From Phormidium tanganyikae FI6-MK23 (lineage in GTDB: Bacteria; Cyanobacteriota; Cyanobacteriia; Leptolyngbyales; Leptolyngbyaceae): a DNA stretch of 64,000 nucleotides. The translations under genes were made by a program, and so were the position numbers. Of the stretch, positions 9,181-17,663 are shown in pieces; the stretch's first letter is position 1, and each line of letters starts with the position of its first letter. The notes below the pieces were generated by a model. That model ran no database searches. It worked only from the letters and a program-made list of their open reading frames with translations, and was not told the DNA's origin. Where the stretch lies: NCBI GenBank assembly GCA_019359175.1, contig JAHHHU010000002.1:1-64000 (forward strand), written 5' to 3'.

Positions 9181-10460
9181 GTCGATTGGCTGACACACTC
9201 AAATCAAGACGACAAAAGCTTTCTAAGTTAATTGATTTTTCGATCGTCCTGGAATCGGGCAATCTCAAATCTCGCAATTTTCCAGCAAATACCTATCCAT
9301 TTCGGGCGAGTAGTCATTTTCTCTATTTTGCGGGTTTGTCGCTGCCCAATGCAGCTATCCGAATCGAAGGCGATCGCCTGACGCTTTTTCTCGATGATCC
9401 GCATCCAACCAGCGCACTTTGGCATGGTGATTCACCGTCTCGCGATCAAATTGCTTTAGAGATTGGAGCCGATGCTGCTTATCCGCTGTCTGAAATGTCG
9501 CATTTTTCATCTGAATCAATCGATCATCCAGCATTCGTAGATGCGATCATCAAATTGCGGTTGACTCATGATGAAAGTGCGATCGCTGAAATTCGTAAAG
9601 CGATTGCTGTTACGGTTGAAGCTCATCGAATCGGAATGCAAGCAACTTCAAACGCTCAAACCGAAGCGCAAATCCGAGCCGCAATGGAAAGCGTGATTTT
9701 GTCGCACAACATGACTTGTGCCTACAACAGTATCGTGACGGTGCATGGAGAAGTTTTGCATAATGAGCAGTATCATCATGCAATCGGACAATTAGATTTA
9801 GTTCTGGCGGATGTAGGGGCGGAAACTCAGAGCGGTTGGGCTTCGGATATTACACGAACTTGGGCGGCAAGCGGAAAATTTTCGCCAACTCAACGAGCAA
9901 TCTATGAAGTTGTTTTAGAGGCACACGATCGAGCGATCGCAAAAATTCGTCCCGGTGTTGAATATCTCGATATTCATTTACTGGCGTGTGAAACGTTGGC
10001 AGAAGGCTTGATCGACTTAGGAATTTTGCGCGGAAATGCGGCGGATTTAGTCGATCGGGATGCTCATGCGTTGTTCTTTCCGCATGGAATCGGGCATCTG
10101 TTAGGACTCGATGTGCATGATATGGAAGACTTGGGCGATCTGGCTGGATATGAAAAAGGTCGATCGAGAAGTTCTCGATTTGGACTGGGATATCTGAGAC
10201 TCGATCGACCTTTACAAGCAGGAATGGTTGTGACGATCGAGCCTGGCTTTTATCAAGTTCCAGCACTTCTTAGCGATTTAGAGCGTCGAGAGAAATATCG
10301 TGAAGTCGTGAACTGGGATCGGTTGGCTGACTTTGCAGATGTCCGGGGGATTCGGATCGAAGATGATGTATTAGTGACTGCGGAAGGTTCGGAAGTCTTG
10401 AGCATTGCTTTACCGACTGATCCGGAGCAGATTGAAAGTATTGTTGGAGAAGGTTCATGA
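9177..10460 (+). CDS. M24-family Xaa-Pro aminopeptidase
   Basis: Dinuclear metal peptidase of the aminopeptidase P type, removing N-terminal residues before proline; cytosolic, no signal peptide. The 427-residue protein has a creatinase N-terminal domain (to about 165) and a pita-bread catalytic domain. Expected metal ligands are visible: Asp about 212 and 224 (ADVGAETQSGWASDITRTW), His in FPHGIGHLLGLDVHD, Glu in TIEPGFY and Glu in RGIRIEDDVLV. It is translationally coupled to TetR upstream and ChaN downstream by four-base overlaps. It could also act on other dipeptides; family membership is sure, substrate less so. Confidence 0.92.
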   Translation: MSRLADTLKSRRQKLSKLIDFSIVLESGNLKSRNFPANTYPFRASSHFLYFAGLSLPNAAIRIEGDRLTLFLDDPHPTSALWHGDSPSRDQIALEIGADAAYPLSEMSHFSSESIDHPAFVDAIIKLRLTHDESAIAEIRKAIAVTVEAHRIGMQATSNAQTEAQIRAAMESVILSHNMTCAYNSIVTVHGEVLHNEQYHHAIGQLDLVLADVGAETQSGWASDITRTWAASGKFSPTQRAIYEVVLEAHDRAIAKIRPGVEYLDIHLLACETLAEGLIDLGILRGNAADLVDRDAHALFFPHGIGHLLGLDVHDMEDLGDLAGYEKGRSRSSRFGLGYLRLDRPLQAGMVVTIEPGFYQVPALLSDLERREKYREVVNWDRLADFADVRGIRIEDDVLVTAEGSEVLSIALPTDPEQIESIVGEGS

Positions 10461-11323
10461 CGGGAAAATCCATTGCGAAACTCTGCGCTTTATCACTCAG
10501 CTTGCTTGTTCTATGGTCTGCACCCAGTTATGCTCAAACTTCTACAATCACAACCCCTACACAACAGAAGTTAGATTCTCAGACTGTTCTTAAGCAATTG
10601 AAACAATCGCGAGTGATCTATGTGGGCGAAACGCATGATAACGAGGCAGATCATCGCGCTCAGTTGGAAATTATTCGATCGCTTTATCAGCAAAATCCTA
10701 AATTAGCGATCGGGATGGAAATGTTTCAGCGTCCGTTTCAATCCGGATTAGATAGCTATCTCGCGGGAGCAGCAACCGATTCGATGCTGCGGGAGTTCAC
10801 CGAATTTGATAAACGCTGGGGATTTCCTTGGGAGTTTTACTTCCCAATTATCGACTTTGCTAAAGAGAATCAGTTACCTGTCGTTGCACTGAATACGCCA
10901 AGCGAAGTGACTCGAAAAGTGGCGCGCCAGGGACTAGCCGGCTTGACCAAAGAAGAGAAGCGCTACATTCCGCCGATCGCTGAAATTCGCACCGAACCGG
11001 ATCGATATCGCGATCGCTTACGCAAAATTTTTGATGGCTTTCATTCAGGTAAAGGCAACAATCGCGGATTCGATCGATTCTTTGAAGCTCAGGTATTGTG
11101 GGATGAAACGATGGCAGACGCGATCGCTCAGTTTTTGAAGAAAAATCCCGATCGTCAAATGATTGTTCTCGTCGGTCAAGGGCACCTCGTTTACGGGGAC
11201 GGCATTCCTAGTCGAGTTGCACGACGAATTCCGCAAATCAAACAGTCTACGATTTTGTTGAATCCGCCAGCGGAATTTTTGAAGGATAAAGAAATTGCAG
11301 ATTTCTTCTGGAAAACTCGTTAA
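10457..11323 (+). CDS. ChaN-family (DUF399) exported protein
   Basis: A 288-residue exported protein of the ChaN/DUF399 family; the Campylobacter member is an iron-regulated heme-binding lipoprotein. A signal peptide is present (LCALSLSLLVLW, probable cleavage after SYA), but the lipobox cysteine is not evident, so it is more likely periplasmic than lipid-anchored. Family motifs are RVIYVGETHDNEADH (about 52-66), GMEMFQRPFQ and VLVGQGHLVYGDGIPSRV near the end. It shares an operon with TetR and the M24 peptidase (ATGA overlap upstream) and ends in a four-base overlap with a convergent Uma2 gene. Heme or iron binding is family inference. Confidence 0.88.
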   Translation: MTGKSIAKLCALSLSLLVLWSAPSYAQTSTITTPTQQKLDSQTVLKQLKQSRVIYVGETHDNEADHRAQLEIIRSLYQQNPKLAIGMEMFQRPFQSGLDSYLAGAATDSMLREFTEFDKRWGFPWEFYFPIIDFAKENQLPVVALNTPSEVTRKVARQGLAGLTKEEKRYIPPIAEIRTEPDRYRDRLRKIFDGFHSGKGNNRGFDRFFEAQVLWDETMADAIAQFLKKNPDRQMIVLVGQGHLVYGDGIPSRVARRIPQIKQSTILLNPPAEFLKDKEIADFFWKTR

Positions 11324-12003
11324 AAACGTTCTACTAATTCCTGTACAAAAGCTTGATGCTCTGGAGACTGCAATCCCCCCTGCAACGCATTCAGTACCGT
11401 AATCATCTCACCATTTAACAGCGCAGTAACATCCAACCAAAGTCCGGGAAAGACCTGGCTTTGAATGATTCCTGTGTCGTTTGGTTCAACTAAAACGTAC
11501 TGTTCATTCTCTAATCTGAACCAACTGAACCGATTTTCAAACGTTTGCCAAACTAGGTATTCTTGAACGCGATTGCGGCGGTATGCGTTCATTTTTGCAC
11601 CGAGATCGATCGCTGCACTGCTCGTTGCGATTTCTGCCACAAGTTCCGGCGCACCTTCGATATAACCATCTTCGCTTACTTGCGTTGTCCCACTTCGCAC
11701 AACTCGCAGCATCGCGTCTGGTTGAGGCTCATTGTCAAGATCGAGTCGAGTTGTAGCGTTGTCAGATCCCTGTGTTCCAGGTGTTGCAACAGAATAAACA
11801 CCCAGCCAAGTAATTAGATTGAAATGCGGATCGCCATGAAAAGCGCGAACAGGGGATGCCACGTATACCACTCCTTCGATTAGTTCTGCTTTAAAGTGTT
11901 CAGGGGTCGCTTCGTATCGCCGCTCAAATTCAGCGCGAGTTAAGCGATCGCCACTTTCCAACGGCGGAACCAATTGCGATTTGGGCTGCTGCAACACCAT
12001 CAC
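11320..12003 (-). CDS. Uma2-family (DUF820) PD-(D/E)XK endonuclease-like protein
   Basis: A 227-residue member of the Uma2/DUF820 family, a putative restriction-endonuclease fold that is abundant in cyanobacteria and of unknown role. The conserved order is RLTRAEFERRYEATPEHFKAELIEGVVYV, then QPDAMLRV (catalytic Asp) and GAPELVAEIATSSA (the E-x-A/K position), then REYLVW-like VQEYLVWQT. It converges on ChaN with a four-base overlap and stands upstream of nothing obvious; the Nit1C cluster begins 110 bp away on the same strand. Three other Uma2 genes occur in the window. Confidence 0.9.
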   Translation of the reverse strand: MMVLQQPKSQLVPPLESGDRLTRAEFERRYEATPEHFKAELIEGVVYVASPVRAFHGDPHFNLITWLGVYSVATPGTQGSDNATTRLDLDNEPQPDAMLRVVRSGTTQVSEDGYIEGAPELVAEIATSSAAIDLGAKMNAYRRNRVQEYLVWQTFENRFSWFRLENEQYVLVEPNDTGIIQSQVFPGLWLDVTALLNGEMITVLNALQGGLQSPEHQAFVQELVERF

Positions 12004-12113
12004 GAAATTCCTTAAGCAGACTCCTCAATTCTAATCGGTAAGCGAAGTCTGTTTCTCTTGCGCTTCAGTTATGTCCTTTGACTAGCCAAATTTGAATTTG
12101 ACTACACCCTAAA

Positions 12114-12401
12114 TTATTCAACAAACCCGATCACTCGTACTTTTGCATCAGGAAGATGAACGTATTGTTTGGATTTTTCTTCGATTTCGTGCAGTTGACC
12201 GATCGCGAGTCCACAGGGTCTACCATATTTGGCTTCCACGCGATCGCTTGCAATCTTTAATGCGGTTCGAGATCGCTGTACAAAGTCTTCTAGCTCATAC
12301 TCAGTGTTGGGACTGAAGTACTCTTTAACAATCAGCGAAGGTGAATAGCACGAGTCTTGTGTGCCGTCAGACCAGCGGATTTGGAAACGGATTTCAGGCA
12401 T
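12114..12401 (-). CDS. MSMEG_0570-family nitrogen-starvation response protein (Nit1C)
   Basis: Last gene of the Nit1C operon. The 95-residue protein starts MPEIRFQIRWSDGTQDSCYSPSLIV and contains the family pattern of Tyr/Ser-rich loop, FVQRSRTALKIASDRVEAKYG and GLAIGQLHEIE. Its biochemical role is unknown; family members are found almost only in Nit1C clusters. The ATG at 12401 overlaps the glycosyltransferase stop by eight bases and gives the expected short protein; a longer frame extends 46 codons into the glycosyltransferase but encodes its antisense-like shadow. No Rho-independent terminator is clear downstream in 12004-12113. Confidence 0.9.
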   Translation of the reverse strand: MPEIRFQIRWSDGTQDSCYSPSLIVKEYFSPNTEYELEDFVQRSRTALKIASDRVEAKYGRPCGLAIGQLHEIEEKSKQYVHLPDAKVRVIGFVE

Positions 12402-13494
12402 AGAGCAGCGTTTGATAGTGGTGGATATGTTGTTTGGCGGAAGTTTCCCAAGTGTATTGAGAAAGGATTGACTGACTTTGCTGGCGGAGCGAATCGGCAG
12501 ATTGAAACACACAACACATCGCGTTAGCGATCGCATCAATCGAGAAAGGATCGACCAAGAGCGCTTGTCGATCGTTCAAAAATTCGGTGAAAGGCGGTTG
12601 ATGAGAAGTAATCACAGGGAGTCCTGAAGCGATCGCTTCGAGAATGACTAAGCCCCAACCTTCTTTTACCGATGGAAATACAAAAGCATCTGCACTTCGA
12701 TACAGCGAAGGAAGCTCTGCATCTGAGAGAACTCCGGGTAAAACGAGCGCATCTTCTAAGCTTAGGGCTTTTGCAATCGTAAAAAACTCGTCGCGATACG
12801 ATTGATAGTCGAACAATGTTGCACCACCTGCAATGATCAATTGAGCATTCGGAAATTTAGAAAGAACCTGCTTGAAGGCTTGCAAAAGTTGGATCGAATT
12901 CTTGCGGGGTTCGATTCCTCCAATCGTTAAGTAAATCGGTGAACCATTCAACTCTAGGGTTGAGCCATGCGGCGAGAATCGTTCCAGATTGACACCGTTG
13001 ATCACTCGCGGGGCATTGATTTGATAGTATTCTTGTAGTTCAAATTGAGGGCGATCGCTGACACACAAACAGAGAGAAGCTTCACGAATCGATCGATCTT
13101 GGCATTGTTGAAGATAGATGCTGCTGTAGTCTTCGATATGATGCACTGTTCGGACAAAGTGCGGAATCTTGCCTTGTTTTAGCAATGTGCATAAGGCATT
13201 TGCAGCAATACAGTCTTGAGCATGGTAACAATCATAAGGTTGCTCTGATTGTTCTAGGTAGCTGACGAATTCCTGAATGCGCTGCTGAATGAGTTGATCA
13301 ATTTCTGTAGAAGCGGGTTTTGCAGGAATCAATCGAGCCTCACAAGACAGCGGATAATCAAATCCTTTTCCATCTTTATCGAGCGCAAATACGGTTACAG
13401 AGTGTCCTAACCGATGAAGTGCTTCTGCCAGTTCTAAGGTGTGAATCACGCTCCCGCGCGGCTTTGTAGAATAAGTTAGAAGTGCGATTCTCAT
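12394..13494 (-). CDS. MSMEG_0565-family glycosyltransferase (Nit1C)
   Basis: GT-B fold, GT4-like glycosyltransferase of 366 residues from the ATG at 13494 (MRIALLTYSTKPRGSVIHTLELAEALHRLGH). The donor-binding half shows TIGGIEPRKNSIQLLQAF and PSVKEGWGLVILEAIASGLPV, with the EGWG-x6-E pattern expected to bind the nucleotide sugar. The acceptor is unknown. It overlaps the upstream AIR-synthase-like gene by four bases (ATGA) and the downstream MSMEG_0570 gene by eight. Its presence in a nitrilase cluster suggests that a glycosylated intermediate or product is made, which is inference. Confidence 0.92.
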   Translation of the reverse strand: MRIALLTYSTKPRGSVIHTLELAEALHRLGHSVTVFALDKDGKGFDYPLSCEARLIPAKPASTEIDQLIQQRIQEFVSYLEQSEQPYDCYHAQDCIAANALCTLLKQGKIPHFVRTVHHIEDYSSIYLQQCQDRSIREASLCLCVSDRPQFELQEYYQINAPRVINGVNLERFSPHGSTLELNGSPIYLTIGGIEPRKNSIQLLQAFKQVLSKFPNAQLIIAGGATLFDYQSYRDEFFTIAKALSLEDALVLPGVLSDAELPSLYRSADAFVFPSVKEGWGLVILEAIASGLPVITSHQPPFTEFLNDRQALLVDPFSIDAIANAMCCVFQSADSLRQQSQSILSQYTWETSAKQHIHHYQTLLYA

Positions 13495-14459
13495 AGCAAG
13501 GCTCCGGGCTTTGAGAAGCCTGTGAGCTTTTGTTCCGATAGATCCCAAAAGTCGATCGAGTCTTCACCCGATCGTAATACCAGCCGCGATCCCGTTTGGA
13601 CTGTTCCCACAATCTCACAGATTAGATCTTGCTGCCGAAAATGAGCTTGAATCATCTTTGCATTATTGGGGTGAACACTCAGCAAAAAACCATAACTCGG
13701 AAAGCTAATTAACCATTGATCGAGCGTTAATCCATCAGGACAAGGAATGCGATCAAGATTCAAAACCGCTCCACAGTCCGAGGTTTCCAGCAACATCAAC
13801 AAGGTTCCAACAATACCACCGTTGCTAATGTCTTTGCCTGCATTGCACAATCCTGCTGCTGCAAGCACGGGTAGGATAGATAAATTTGCCTGCAATCGAA
13901 CCGGATCAGCTTTGGTTGCAGCATCCCAAAACGGATACTTCGGATGTGGCTCTCCTCGAAAATCAGTTGCCACTAACAATACATCTTCTGGTTGAGCATC
14001 AAAGCTCGTGATCAGATGCTTTGCTCTGCCTAAAATTGCCACTGAAAGCGCAGTGTAGGAACTGTGACAGTTCGTATGTCCTCCTACGATCGGAACATTG
14101 TATGCTGCTGATGCTGCTTTCATTCCCTCCCAAAGCAAATCAATCTGCTCCCCTGACTTGCTCCAAAGCGTATCGACAACCGCGATCGGGGTTCCACCCA
14201 TTGCATAGATATCACTCACATTCACCATTACCGCCGACCAACCTGCAAACCAAGGCTCCTCTTCGACAAACTTGGGCAGCATTCCTTCTGCGGCAAACAA
14301 TAGATAACCCTCTCGATCGGGAATTGCTGCACAGTCGTCTCCCAAGCGCACTGCTGCACTACCCCACTTCGGCTTCAACGCTTGAGAAGCAGTTTGAATG
14401 TCCTGTTTTTGGAGTAGATTAAGCGATCGCTGAAGTTGTGCAGCAAGTTCCATTAACAT
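13491..14459 (-). CDS. Sll0787-family AIR synthase-like protein (Nit1C)
   Basis: A 322-residue member of the AIR synthase/ThiL/SelD superfamily, ATP-dependent enzymes that activate a substrate by phosphorylation. The signature is RLGDDCAAI at about 39-46 (metal/ATP-binding Asp pair), then MVNVSDIYAMGGTPIAVVDT and GHTNCHSSYTALSVAILG, the usual glycine-rich strand, and KDISNGGIVGTLLMLLE near the C-terminal half. The substrate in Nit1C is unknown. The ATG at 14459 makes a TAATG one-base overlap with the acetyltransferase upstream; a second ATG at 14453 is possible. Confidence 0.92.
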   Translation of the reverse strand: MLMELAAQLQRSLNLLQKQDIQTASQALKPKWGSAAVRLGDDCAAIPDREGYLLFAAEGMLPKFVEEEPWFAGWSAVMVNVSDIYAMGGTPIAVVDTLWSKSGEQIDLLWEGMKAASAAYNVPIVGGHTNCHSSYTALSVAILGRAKHLITSFDAQPEDVLLVATDFRGEPHPKYPFWDAATKADPVRLQANLSILPVLAAAGLCNAGKDISNGGIVGTLLMLLETSDCGAVLNLDRIPCPDGLTLDQWLISFPSYGFLLSVHPNNAKMIQAHFRQQDLICEIVGTVQTGSRLVLRSGEDSIDFWDLSEQKLTGFSKPGALL

Positions 14460-14944
14460 TACGAAGCCTCTTTGACTTGCAATATCGGTCCTGGCTCAGT
14501 TCCAGGAGGATAGAAATTGAGATCCGCTTCCATTAGATGATGCGGTCGATCGCAGATTGTGAGTTCTGCTTGCGATTCCCAGTGGAGTCGCTGAAAAAAC
14601 CGCACATTTTGAAGCTGTACCGTTGCGAGGAAGCGATCGCAGCCCCAAGCATTTGCAGTTGTGACCGCTTTGTAGATCAGTCCCTTGCCAATCTGCCAAC
14701 CCTTGCGATAGTCGGGATGAGTGCCTAACCGTCCGCCGTACCAGATTTTTGGTTCAACTTCGTAGATTCGCACAACACCGACCACTTGGGCATTGTGTAA
14801 TGCAACGATCGGATAAGCAATGTTATCGATCTCATCGACATCATTCTGAAACAGTTGTTGTTCTTCGGTAAAGATGGTTCGACGCAACTCAAAATAGTCC
14901 TCGATTTCAGCCGGAGACTTTGCAAGCTTGAACTGATAAGACAT
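14459..14944 (-). CDS. MSMEG_0567/Sll0786-family GNAT N-acetyltransferase (Nit1C)
   Basis: A 161-residue GNAT-fold acetyltransferase. The acetyl-CoA region appears as VVGVVRIYEVEPKIWYGGRLGTHPDYRKGWQIGKGLIYKAV, with the Arg/Gly-x-x-x-Gly/Ala-type loop in RKGWQIGKGL. The sequence then continues FLATVQLQNVRFFQRLHW, typical of the last core strand. The substrate is unknown; acetylation or acyl-transfer to an amine from cyanide or nitrile metabolism is conceivable. It lies three bases after the radical SAM stop and overlaps the AIR-synthase-like gene by one base. Confidence 0.92.
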   Translation of the reverse strand: MSYQFKLAKSPAEIEDYFELRRTIFTEEQQLFQNDVDEIDNIAYPIVALHNAQVVGVVRIYEVEPKIWYGGRLGTHPDYRKGWQIGKGLIYKAVTTANAWGCDRFLATVQLQNVRFFQRLHWESQAELTICDRPHHLMEADLNFYPPGTEPGPILQVKEAS

Positions 14945-14947
14945 ACG

Positions 14948-16024
14948 TTACGACTCGAAGTTCGACAGTGCTGAACACGCTCCACATTTTGCACAACCCG
15001 CTTTGATCTCAGTCGAAGATAAGCTCGATCGCTTTAACGTTGCTCCCACTTGCTCATACAACGCAAACATGAACTCACTCTTAGGTGCAGAATGCCCTTC
15101 TAAAGCAGTTCCCGTAATCGGCACAAACGGCACGACAAACGGATAAACACCAAGATTGATCAAGCGATCGCACATTTCTACCAGCGTTGCTAAACTGTCT
15201 CCTAGTCCTGCAAGCAGATACGTACTTACCTGACCCCAACCAAAGATTTCTACTGCCGCCTCAAATGCCTTGTAGTAGTAGTCCAACGGCACAGAAGCTT
15301 TTCCTGGCATAATCTGCGATCGCACAATCGGATCAGCCGCTTCTAAGTGCATTCCCAAACTATCGACCCCTGCGGCTTTCATCCGATCGAACCATGCAAA
15401 ATCATCAGGTGGCTCACACTGCGCCTGAATGGGTAGATCAACACTCGCTTTGATTGCGGCGGCACATTCTGTTAGATAGGCTGCTCCTCGATCGCTGGTG
15501 TTTGGTGTTCCGGTAGTCATTACCATGTGTTTCACACCGTCTAATCGCACCGCAGCTTCAGCGACTTCTGCAAGTTGAGCGGGTGTTTTTCGAGCGATTG
15601 TTTTTCCGGCAGAGAGAGATTGCCCGATCGCACAAAACTGGCAAGCGGTTTCAGGATCACTGTACCGCATACAAGTTTGTAGAACAGTCGTAGCAAGAAC
15701 ATCGCGGCTATGCAATAAGGCAATTTTCCAGTAGGGAACCCCATCCGCTGTTGTCAAACTATAAAAGTTAGGTTGCTGTGGAAAGCTAATCGGTGTGATT
15801 GGCTCTCCGTGCAGTTCTAAAACTTGTGCGGTCTGATCAATTCCATAAGGCGACTTTGCTGCGATCGTGTTGAAGATTGGAACCATGATTGTTGTTCCAT
15901 CAATGATGATTGCTTTGTGATCTGACGGACCTGCGCCCCCTTTCCGCCCAGTCGCGCCAATATTTGGATCAACCAGTTTTAATCCGTGTGATTGCAGATC
16001 CGTGATTAGCCGTTGTTTGTCCAT
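14948..16024 (-). CDS. MSMEG_0568-family radical SAM protein (Nit1C)
   Basis: A 358-residue radical SAM enzyme. The cluster-binding cysteines are C118, C128 and C131 (spacing C-x9-C-x2-C), wider than the canonical C-x3-C-x2-C. The following residues (VMTTGTP and later PIQAQCEPP, GMHLEAADP) fit a radical SAM TIM barrel. The C-terminus has a second C-x2-C-x2-C motif at 344, 347 and 350, suggesting an auxiliary cluster. The reaction is unknown. It is five bases after the nitrilase stop and four before the acetyltransferase start, so it is firmly in the operon. Confidence 0.93.
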   Translation of the reverse strand: MDKQRLITDLQSHGLKLVDPNIGATGRKGGAGPSDHKAIIIDGTTIMVPIFNTIAAKSPYGIDQTAQVLELHGEPITPISFPQQPNFYSLTTADGVPYWKIALLHSRDVLATTVLQTCMRYSDPETACQFCAIGQSLSAGKTIARKTPAQLAEVAEAAVRLDGVKHMVMTTGTPNTSDRGAAYLTECAAAIKASVDLPIQAQCEPPDDFAWFDRMKAAGVDSLGMHLEAADPIVRSQIMPGKASVPLDYYYKAFEAAVEIFGWGQVSTYLLAGLGDSLATLVEMCDRLINLGVYPFVVPFVPITGTALEGHSAPKSEFMFALYEQVGATLKRSSLSSTEIKAGCAKCGACSALSNFES

Positions 16025-16029
16025 TGAAA

Positions 16030-17010
16030 TTAGGGGTCAGAAATGAGCATTGACATTTGTTCAGACGATCGCACTTCTAACTCTTCCTTTAAGACAGTCT
16101 GAGCCTCAAAATTCGCTTGTAGCTGTAGAAGATCCGGTCGGGAATAGTGCCCGACCGAATCCATCATCCGCTTGCGTTTGGTGATTAGAGAAAAATCGAG
16201 GTCTGCGATCGCAATTCCTTCTCCTTCAGTAATCGGAGTACAAAGATGATTGCCTTCAGGACTAATAATGGTTGTGTTACACCCTCCACTGAGTACTTTT
16301 TGAAGCTTTTCATCGCTTGTAATCTGACTCACTTGTTCTGAAGAAAGCCAGCCCGTAGCATTCACCACAAAACAGCCTGCTTCTAGAGCATGATGCCGAA
16401 TCGTGACTTCAATTTGATCGGTGAAGATCTGACCCACCATTGAGCCTGGGAACTGTGAACAATGAATCTGTTCGTGCTGCGCCATCAATGCAAATCGAGC
16501 AAGCGGATTGTAATGCTCCCAGCAAGCAAGCGCACCGAGCTTTCCGACAGCAGTATCGATCGCTTTGAGTCCCGCTCCGTCTCCCTGTCCCCAAACCATG
16601 CGCTCATGGTAGGTTGGCGTGATTTTGCGGCGCTTCAACAGCAATGTCCCATCGGCATCATAAACAAGCTGAGTATTGTAGAGCGATCCATGCTCTCGCT
16701 CATTCACACCCACAACGACCACAACGCCATAAGAACGAGCAGCGCGGCTAATTGCATCGGTCACAGGACTTGGAACCGTCACAGCCTCTTCGTACAGCCG
16801 CATATGCTCCTTACCCATCAACACAGGTGGCTGAACAAAAGAAAAGTAAGGATAGTACGGAATGACTGTTTCTGGAAATACGATCAACTGTGCGCCTTCT
16901 TTGGCAGCCGCCGCGATCGCATCGAGAACTTTCTCAGTCGTTCCTTCTCGGCTAAACAACACTGGGCTGAGTTGTACCGCCGCTGCTCGAACGATGTTGG
17001 CATCTGTCAT
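16030..17010 (-). CDS. Nit6803-family nitrilase (Nit1C)
   Basis: Carbon-nitrogen hydrolase of 326 residues that hydrolyses a nitrile to an acid plus ammonia. The catalytic triad is visible: Glu47 ([12 protein letters not shown]), Lys129 ([12 protein letters not shown]) and Cys163 ([12 protein letters not shown]). These sit six residues lower than in the Synechocystis enzyme Nit6803 (Sll0784), to which it is clearly similar. Nit1C nitrilases are linked in other bacteria to growth on cyanide, where a cyanide-derived organic nitrile is thought to be the true substrate. Only six bases separate it from the MSMEG_0572 gene upstream and five from the radical SAM gene downstream. Confidence 0.96.
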   Translation of the reverse strand: MTDANIVRAAAVQLSPVLFSREGTTEKVLDAIAAAAKEGAQLIVFPETVIPYYPYFSFVQPPVLMGKEHMRLYEEAVTVPSPVTDAISRAARSYGVVVVVGVNEREHGSLYNTQLVYDADGTLLLKRRKITPTYHERMVWGQGDGAGLKAIDTAVGKLGALACWEHYNPLARFALMAQHEQIHCSQFPGSMVGQIFTDQIEVTIRHHALEAGCFVVNATGWLSSEQVSQITSDEKLQKVLSGGCNTTIISPEGNHLCTPITEGEGIAIADLDFSLITKRKRMMDSVGHYSRPDLLQLQANFEAQTVLKEELEVRSSEQMSMLISDP

Positions 17011-17016
17011 TGCAGT

Positions 17017-17499
17017 TTAGAGAGTCCAAGTATCGAGGATAAACGCGCCATCTTTGCGGTGCAGCAATACTAAGTCCAGAACATCCAGCGGATTAATCGG
17101 GCGGATTCCTGGAGTTAGAGAGGGTTCACCATGTCCGTAAAGGGCTTGGAGTGCAAACCGACATGCATAGACTTTTCCGCCTTCAGCCATAAATTTACTG
17201 AGCTGATCATTAAAGTTCTGATGACCTGGAAAAGCGGAGTCGCCAAGCTTCGGAAAGCCACGCTGTACGCCGAGTGTGACCCCAGGGCCATAGAGCAAAA
17301 TTGAGGTTTCAAAGCCTTTACGGAGGAGACGGGTCGCTTGCAGCAAGTTGACAAATCCGATCGAGCCTTCAAAGGCGACGGTATGAAATGTAACTAGAGC
17401 CTTTTCGCCTGGCTCCGCTTTGACATCGGGAAAAACTTTCTCTTCGTAATCAACAAAAAAGTCGCCAGCTTGATGGGCGGGAGCAGTAATCTCAGGCAT
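17017..17499 (-). CDS. MSMEG_0572/Sll0783-family nitrogen-starvation protein (Nit1C)
   Basis: A 160-residue protein starting [27 protein letters not shown]. It looks DsrE/DsrF-like in its middle part ([34 protein letters not shown]), with one cysteine ([15 protein letters not shown]). The Synechocystis homologue Sll0783 is strongly induced by nitrogen starvation under NtcA and is needed for normal polyhydroxybutyrate accumulation; its reaction is unknown. A perfect Shine-Dalgarno (AAAGGAG) precedes the ATG at 17499. It is the first gene after an internal promoter at 17528-17570, so it and the six downstream genes can be expressed without the FAD gene. Confidence 0.94.
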   Translation of the reverse strand: MPEITAPAHQAGDFFVDYEEKVFPDVKAEPGEKALVTFHTVAFEGSIGFVNLLQATRLLRKGFETSILLYGPGVTLGVQRGFPKLGDSAFPGHQNFNDQLSKFMAEGGKVYACRFALQALYGHGEPSLTPGIRPINPLDVLDLVLLHRKDGAFILDTWTL

Positions 17500-17527
17500 G
17501 ACGCTCTCCTTTCATAAGTTTGCTGCA

Positions 17528-17610
17528 AGATTAGTCGGGATTGGATTCAATCTTTTGTAGCGCTTAATACCAAATTTTTAACTCTAGCGATAGTGTTAGG
17601 GAATACGATC
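17528..17610 (-). promoter_or_regulatory. Internal Nit1C promoter: palindromic box + NtcA site + -10
   Basis: Read on the minus strand, this promoter has a 20-bp box (17591-17610, plus-strand TAGTGTTAGGGAATACGATC), 20 nt, the NtcA consensus GTAN8TAC (17557-17570), 23 nt, and TAATCT (17528-17533) as a TAN3T -10 element. The GTAN8TAC-N20-24-TAN3T layout is the canonical class II NtcA-activated promoter. Transcription would start about 20 bp before the ATG at 17499. The box arms GTGTT/AATAC carry one mismatch around a 4-bp spacer. Confidence 0.8.
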
Positions 17611-17663
17611 AATTTTTTCAATTTAGCGATCGTATATTGGAAGTACCTGTCGAAATCGATAGG

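Noticed and set aside
12004-12113. Terminator for the Nit1C operon
   Set aside because: No stable hairpin followed by a T-tract on the minus strand can be seen here.
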